DNA from: Anseranas semipalmata
Taxonomy: Eukaryota; Chordata; Aves; Anseriformes; Anseranatidae
DNA: 64,000 nucleotides
Direction: 5' to 3'
Assembly: GCA_013399115.1 (NCBI GenBank)
Contig: VXAA01003403.1
Location: forward strand, 64,138-128,137
The notes beneath the pieces were generated by a model that made no database searches, was not told the DNA's origin, and saw nothing but the letters and a program-made list of their open reading frames with translations. The position numbers were made by a program, and so were the translations under genes. Of the stretch, positions 58,839 to 64,000 are shown one piece after another. How positions within the stretch are numbered: position 1 is the stretch's first letter; each line of letters begins with the position of its first letter.

Positions 58839-59193
58839 CTGACAATTTGGTGCCCAGATGCAGGTAGGGTGAAAGCTAGGCGTGACCGAAATCACTGGGA
58901 AAATCCCAACTGACTGATGTATATGAGATTTTCCCCCTTCTGAATTTCTAAAATGATACTTTGTGGGACTTAACTCTTGGTGACTTAGAAAACAAACGTG
59001 TCTCCTGGTGCATAAAGAAGTTTGTGTTGGTACAAAACCGTATTAAGGTTACACAGCCCCAAACTTTCTTTTAATGAGGGTGGTTCTGTAGTATAAGCTA
59101 GCTTACTGCCTTCTCTTATCTGCACGAACCTCAGCACAGGTTTACTCAGCCTGTTCTCTTGGCAAGGCCTCCTGTCACTGCTGCTGTATTTAG

Positions 59194-59327
59194 CCTGCTA
59201 TCGGCATCTGAGTTTGGATAGTTCACAAGGAGCTGCAGCGTGGCTGAAGCCCCAGCACCGTCCGTGTCTGTACGCGATCTGCCTTGGCAGTACGGCTGCT
59301 GAAAGAGTTCTGCTTGCTCGCTGGCTG
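59194..59327 (+). other. Candidate exon: GC-rich spike with open frame and splice signals
   Basis: A 134-base segment with several CpGs and clearly higher GC than its surroundings. It is bounded by an acceptor-like tgctgtatttAG (59192-59193) and a donor-like CTG|GTATGT (59328). One frame is open throughout (CYRHLSLDSSQGAAAWLKPQ...). I recognise no family, and 134 is not a multiple of three. It could be a real exon of the inferred gene, an alternative first exon, or chance. Confidence 0.22.
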
Positions 59328-60027
59328 GTATGTATGGTCTTGCATGTTACGCCTTTTTTAATTCTTACTTTCAGCCTGTCGGGGGGGGAACTGTAGTGTC
59401 GTATCAGCGGTAATGTGAATAAAATATTAGGCAAGTTTGTTCTTATATTTCAGTACCTGAATGTTAGAAAATAGTTTTCTGATATTTACATTAACTGCAG
59501 TATTGTGGTATATTTTCATTGTCTGCAGTGTCACTACTGCATAACTTCATTAAATGTGGTCTTAATTGTGAAATTCCTCCCCTGCCCCCCACCCCCTCCA
59601 TCATCAAAGGAAGAGACTATATGGTGCAGGACAAATAGTAGTTTTCCTTTGGTTTCTTTGATATTTTTAGCAAATCAGCAGAAACTTTAGCTGTTAAAAC
59701 CTGTTTTCTGAATCTAATCAGATGAAAATCTGAATCTGCAGGAGAACTCATCTGTGGCAAAACAATACCAGACTGCTTTCATGATTCATTCAGAGTAGTG
59801 TAACAGGGTTTAAGCAATGAAGTACACCGAGGGCTGTTCTATTAAGCATAACTGTTGTGTGGGGGTTTGCTCCTTTTTTGTAAGGCAGCGTTGACTTGAA
59901 GAGCAGTAACAGATTTAATCAAGTGATGTCTTAGTAATTCTCATAAAACTCTCTTCCATGAATTGAATTTTCCATTCCTAGACGTGGGTCCCAAAATGTT
60001 TTCTACCTCACAAAATATTAGTGCAAC

Positions 60028-60250
60028 ATGTTACATCTGGGAGAAGCTGATGAGGAAGCGAACAGGCTGCAGTTGTGTTGGGAGGTGACGGGTATCCAAC
60101 CGATGTTTCATATGGGCCCTCAGAACGTGAAGTGGCTGGGTAGCCAGGACGAGGCTGTGCTGTGTGCTTTCTGTTGGCCTTTGTGGCCAACGGGTTGGAA
60201 ACAAGGAGCAATTGTGGTAGGTGAGGTGACTGGCTGCAGTAGCAAGCACA
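60028..60250 (+). other. GC-rich spike with open frame, possible exon
   Basis: A second CpG-containing, GC-raised segment in the T-rich region. A plus-strand frame is open from 60028 to 60345 (105 codons), beginning MLHLGEADEEANRLQLCWEV. A donor-like GTG|GTAGGTGAG lies near 60217. The segment also holds two small inverted repeats (GTTGGCC...GGCCAAC, 60173-60191, and TGGCT...AGCCA near 60133). No domain recognised; an overlapping minus-strand frame exists. Confidence 0.2.
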
Positions 60251-60874
60251 GTTATATTTTTGCTGTCTTAGCCGTGTTGAGTGGTTTTGAAGATGGATAT
60301 GATCGAATCTCCTTTACCTGTCTCTTGCATTGTCCTCGTAGATAGAGTAAGCTTAAGTCTTAACGAAAAAGCACAGTGAGGATAGTTATTTAGTGTATGC
60401 CCTATTACAATGTATTTCTACACTTTAGTGGCATGTTAGGTATTTTCCTTGGGGATTGCTCTGTGTTCCTTAATTTCCATTTAAAATGTTTGTCAGTGTA
60501 CCTGGCAGTGAATGAACTGGAGGAAGTCAGTGCTTAAATAACATCATTTGACTGCATCATCTGAAATGTTTTTAGGGACTTTCCATTGGATTTCCATGGT
60601 GGTAATCAGTCGTTTTTTGTGTTCTTGGTCTCTCCTAGAACTGCTGTGTAAACATTGAGCTGCAGGTACACCCTTAGCCATTTTTACTGCAGCTTACTAA
60701 TCTGGAGCACAGTTTGTAATTTATATAACATGAATCTGTTTTGCATGGTGTTTTAGTAGTTAACTTGGAATGGCACAATGAGTATATATGTGCTGTGTGT
60801 GAAACGAGAGTCAGATGACAAGGCTAAATCTTAGGACACCTGTTGAAATTTGTTCCTCCCCTCTTCTGCTTTAA

Positions 60875-60960
60875 CCTCCATTTTACAGTAATGAAACTAG
60901 TTAATTCACAGAAGAGTTGAGTCTTGGCACAAATACCTAATGGCCTTTCTCTGACAGTGA
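60875..60960 (-). mobile_element. Possible second MIR-like fragment
   Basis: 'ccattttacagtaatgaaac' followed by 'cacagaagagttgagtcttgg' loosely follows the reverse-complement MIR core ('ccattttacagatg-gaaact', 'cacagag-ggtt-agt-acttg'). Only about 60 bases can be aligned by eye. Confidence 0.25.
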
Positions 60961-63900
60961 GGGAAAATGAAGGGCTCGCCTTATCTTTTTGCAGAAAAAG
61001 AAATTCTGAAGTGTAACCCTTTGAAAAGGGAACTGTTTCAAAGGAGACGGGCTGTGGTTCTCTAGATACTTTGCTTTCTCTGCTAGCTGGGCAGCACAGT
61101 GGTTCTGTAATTCAGAATGATCTATTTAATGAGAGAAAGTTTATGAAAACGAACATACAATTAACTTTTTTTTGTCAATCTTACTATGTTACTTAGACAT
61201 TAAACTTGAAAAAAACAAAACAAAACAATTTTTAATAGCAAACAGTAGCTTTCAACTCCTAATAGAAGGACGTGGCATCGCACACTTAAGTACCTTCTTG
61301 TTTGTAACTGAGTTTAGTAATTTCTGACTGCATGGAAAAATCTTTTGCTACTTTTATGTGCCTTATTTATATGGAGAGAGCCAAACAATGTGTAATTGCC
61401 TCTCTGGTATCATTCAAGTGAATGAGATCAATGTGAAAATCAAAGATGAACCGATTCACATTAACAAAATAAATACGAATAGGCTTTTGGGGGATATCAT
61501 AGCTCCCATCTCTCTCTGACTAATGATTTACAATAATCCAAAGATTTGTTTCATCACCTATGCTATAATCTGACAGACCAGACGTGTGGGTAATTTGCTT
61601 GGTGTAATCAGGTTACCAGATCAGTTTTCCCTGTTCTGCTGAGACTATCTGACCAACATATATGCTTCATATTTGTTTGTAAGACTTTGAGGAAAATGGA
61701 AGTTATAGATCCCTGTAACCTTTTATCCTTGTTTGATTTGTGTATATTTTATATTTTTTTGATATTTTTATATCTTATTCAAGTATAGGCCTCTCTAAGC
61801 CGTTGTAGGGGAGGTAGTGTACTTGTATGCCAGATGAAGCCACAGTTAAGCCACGAGAACACATTTCCTTAACAGACTGTTCCCCGGGGTAAGTGTTCAC
61901 ATAAAAACACATTTGTTTTTAGTTTCATAATTATATGCAGGCAAAATATTTCAAACTATACTGGCTATTGAAATTACTGCTTACCAGAGTTTCGTGTAAG
62001 GCAGTTTCTCAAACAAGGATGTTCTTGAATAAGGAACTGCTTCAGTCCTTGTGCATTGTATTCTCTCATTTGCAGGGGTGTGCAAGCACACGTACGTGGG
62101 CACGTGAGAGAATTGTGTGCACACATACGCACGCTTCAGTCATGTGGACTTAAAAGTTGGATTTTTGTTTTCTTGTCACTGGAAGGAAAAGGACTTTTTA
62201 TGTCCATAATTTGGAAATTGGAGGTCTTCCTAGTCTAGTCATGGGAGGTTTTCAGAATCAGTTTTAAGACCAAAACTTTGTGATTTATGCACAGTTTATT
62301 CAAAGCAGTTGTGTATATACTTCATTCTGCACTTGGTTGCTACTCGGAGTGCATACTTAAGGAAGTATTTTATTTTTACTGTAATTTCCATGGTCACATT
62401 TTCATGTAGTTATGTAATAGCGTAGTGTTATATATCTTGTTACATAGTTTAGTTATGTAGTAATCTTATTTGAAGTAGGTAACTGACTGCTGATCTAAAA
62501 TCCCTGTTCTTTGTTTTTACAGAAAAAGTAAATACCAGGAGCGTATGAGTGCGCCAAAATTCTAACCTAATCTTTTAGATTGTTTCCATCCTTGTGCAAT
62601 TGTTTTTCTAAGCATGTCTAGCTAAAATACACTGAAATATATATATACACACACAAATGCAGAAAAAAGCAATATATAATTTTATGATATCTGTGGGTAT
62701 TTCCACAAATGTTTTAATTTTATGTGTATTATTATTTCCAAGATTGCTTGCAGTCTGAGAGGAGTTACCTGTTTCAAATATACGTGCCAAAGTATTTATG
62801 TCTGTCTTGTTAGCTGTTTACTGATTCCTTTTTGATGATTATCATAATTTGCCTTTCTTAAGCAAAGGAAGTGTGTCTTTGTATTTCAGCTACTTGATTG
62901 CATTCTGTTCCTGTGTGTGATGGGGAATACTAAAAGAGATGGTTTCGAGTAGATTTAGTACTAGCTGAATGTTTTTAATGCATATAAACACTAATGAAAA
63001 ATGTTGCATCTCCTTTGGGCTGTTTTTCTAGCAATTGCATTCCTAAAAAATCAGTCTCCAGACACTAACTCTGCCCTGTGTAGAAACCAAATGTTTTGCT
63101 CTCGAACTTCAGTGGATTAGTGTCATTTCATTACTTCATTCATGCAAGATTAATCCCATATTCAAGGTTTAAATCTATTACCTATTAAGTCTATTAGCTA
63201 TAGGTAAACTTCTTGGAAACTGAAGCAATTTTGTGATCCGTTACATTTCTGGTCTTACAGAGGCAGTTTTTAATTATTATTTTTTTCCCCGGGCATTAAA
63301 TCCTGAGGCAAATGTAGTGGATGAAATTACCAGTGAAAGCTGAGTTAGTTATACGATTATTGATTTTTTTTTTTTTCATTTGGATAGAACTGTATCAGTT
63401 AAAGAAATTTGTGTACATTAGCAATTAGCACAATTTGTAAGAGTGACTATTGAAAGCAAAATAGTTGGTGCTGGGGATTGAGACACCACGTTGCTATGAA
63501 TTTAAAGGGATTTTATTTTCAGCTCATTCTGATGCCATAGACTGACTGCCCTTTTTCGGAGTGTATTTTCAAGTTCAGTTGCCTCTGAAAGCAACCCAGT
63601 ACATGTGCTCTCTGCTGTGCATTCGAGTATGGTAAGCTGGGATGGTAAAAGACTTGATATTTTGGATTCTTGAACATAACTAAAATGCTGCTGTAGATAT
63701 ATTCAGTGTATTTTAAATGATCTGAAAATTTTTCTGGCACTCTGAGATACATGAGCATGCCTATACAATATGCTGTATTGAAAGCATCATGTCAAGCATG
63801 CAAAAAAAAAATCACTTCTGCTGAGACAGGAAATGAGTATCTTTGTCACCGCTTTACCTAGCGTAATTCTGATGGTGTATTGCACTTTGAAAGATGACTG

Positions 63901-64000
63901 AATCTAATGTTTTTAAAGCTGCACTTAAGTGCTTCATATTTGGCCATTGTCCAAATTTAGTTTGAATAACTAGTAATTTGGGGTGGCTTCCTCACCTTGT

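Larger units (their letters stand above)
41762..64000 (+). other. Probable long first intron of an unidentified gene
   Basis: Twenty-two kilobases with no convincing coding exon, few transposons and a visible excess of T over A on the plus strand, starting at the CpG island. In vertebrates, transcribed strands show T-over-A and G-over-C bias on the coding strand, so transcription to the right is the simplest reading. The excess was judged by eye, not counted. The longest frame without N, 212 codons on the minus strand at 48693-49331, shows no domain. Alternatively this is a T-rich intergenic region. The gene cannot be named because no exon is recognisable. Confidence 0.35.

Noticed and set aside
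1..64000. CRISPR arrays, operons, prophage or toxin-antitoxin systems
   Set aside because: The sequence is vertebrate. No regularly spaced direct repeats with unique spacers and no bacterial gene organisation occur; the tandem units found are microsatellites or LTR-internal.

Overview
This window is eukaryotic and almost certainly from a bird genome. The main evidence is a set of CR1 LINE fragments, most with the diagnostic 8-bp (ATTCTATG-type) tail at their 3' end, together with a roughly 1.07-kb solo LTR of a family that is common in birds. Older amniote repeats (CR1/L3-like and MIR-like) lie between them. There are two runs of N (8843-9423 and 40915-41503), each next to difficult sequence: a TTTTC microsatellite and a GC-rich CpG island. 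No complete protein-coding gene can be recognised. Nearly all open frames are short and patternless, or lie inside repeats. There is no prokaryotic gene organisation and no CRISPR array or operon.

Layout: positions 1-40,300 look like intergenic or very long intronic DNA. They hold CR1 copies on the plus strand (2266-2328, 4003-4900, 12688-12814) and the minus strand (26015-26100, 38201-38645), a solo LTR on the minus strand (14213-15281), and a possible old endogenous-retrovirus edge (9424-9973 and rightwards). Ancient LINE remnants lie at 27619-27915 (minus) and 30150-31015 (plus, recognisable reverse-transcriptase reading frame with breaks). Microsatellites and poly(A)/poly(T) tracts are scattered throughout. 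Around 22.3-23.5 kb there are weak signs of short transcription units: a signal-peptide-like frame with a TATA-like box, a phase-1 splice donor and a poly(A) signal on the plus strand, and a possible 3'-UTR-like segment on the minus strand.

From about 40.4 to 41.8 kb there is a CpG island with GC boxes, two CACGTG E-boxes exactly 11 bp apart, a G-run cluster and, after the gap, a strong GTAAGT splice donor at 41762. This is the best candidate for a gene promoter. To its right (41.8-64 kb) the plus strand looks T-rich, poor in repeats and without coding exons. That is what a long first intron of a gene transcribed to the right would look like, but the gene itself cannot be named from this window. 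Inside that presumed intron are a long precursor-microRNA-like hairpin (48046-48113), a second strong hairpin (55644-55679), a MIR-like SINE (51945-52070), one short CR1 tail (56977-57060) and two small GC-rich, CpG-containing spikes at 59.2 and 60.1 kb that could be exons. The hairpin at 48 kb is the most interesting new signal: its G-U wobble pairs only work in RNA made from the plus strand, the same direction inferred for the host transcript.
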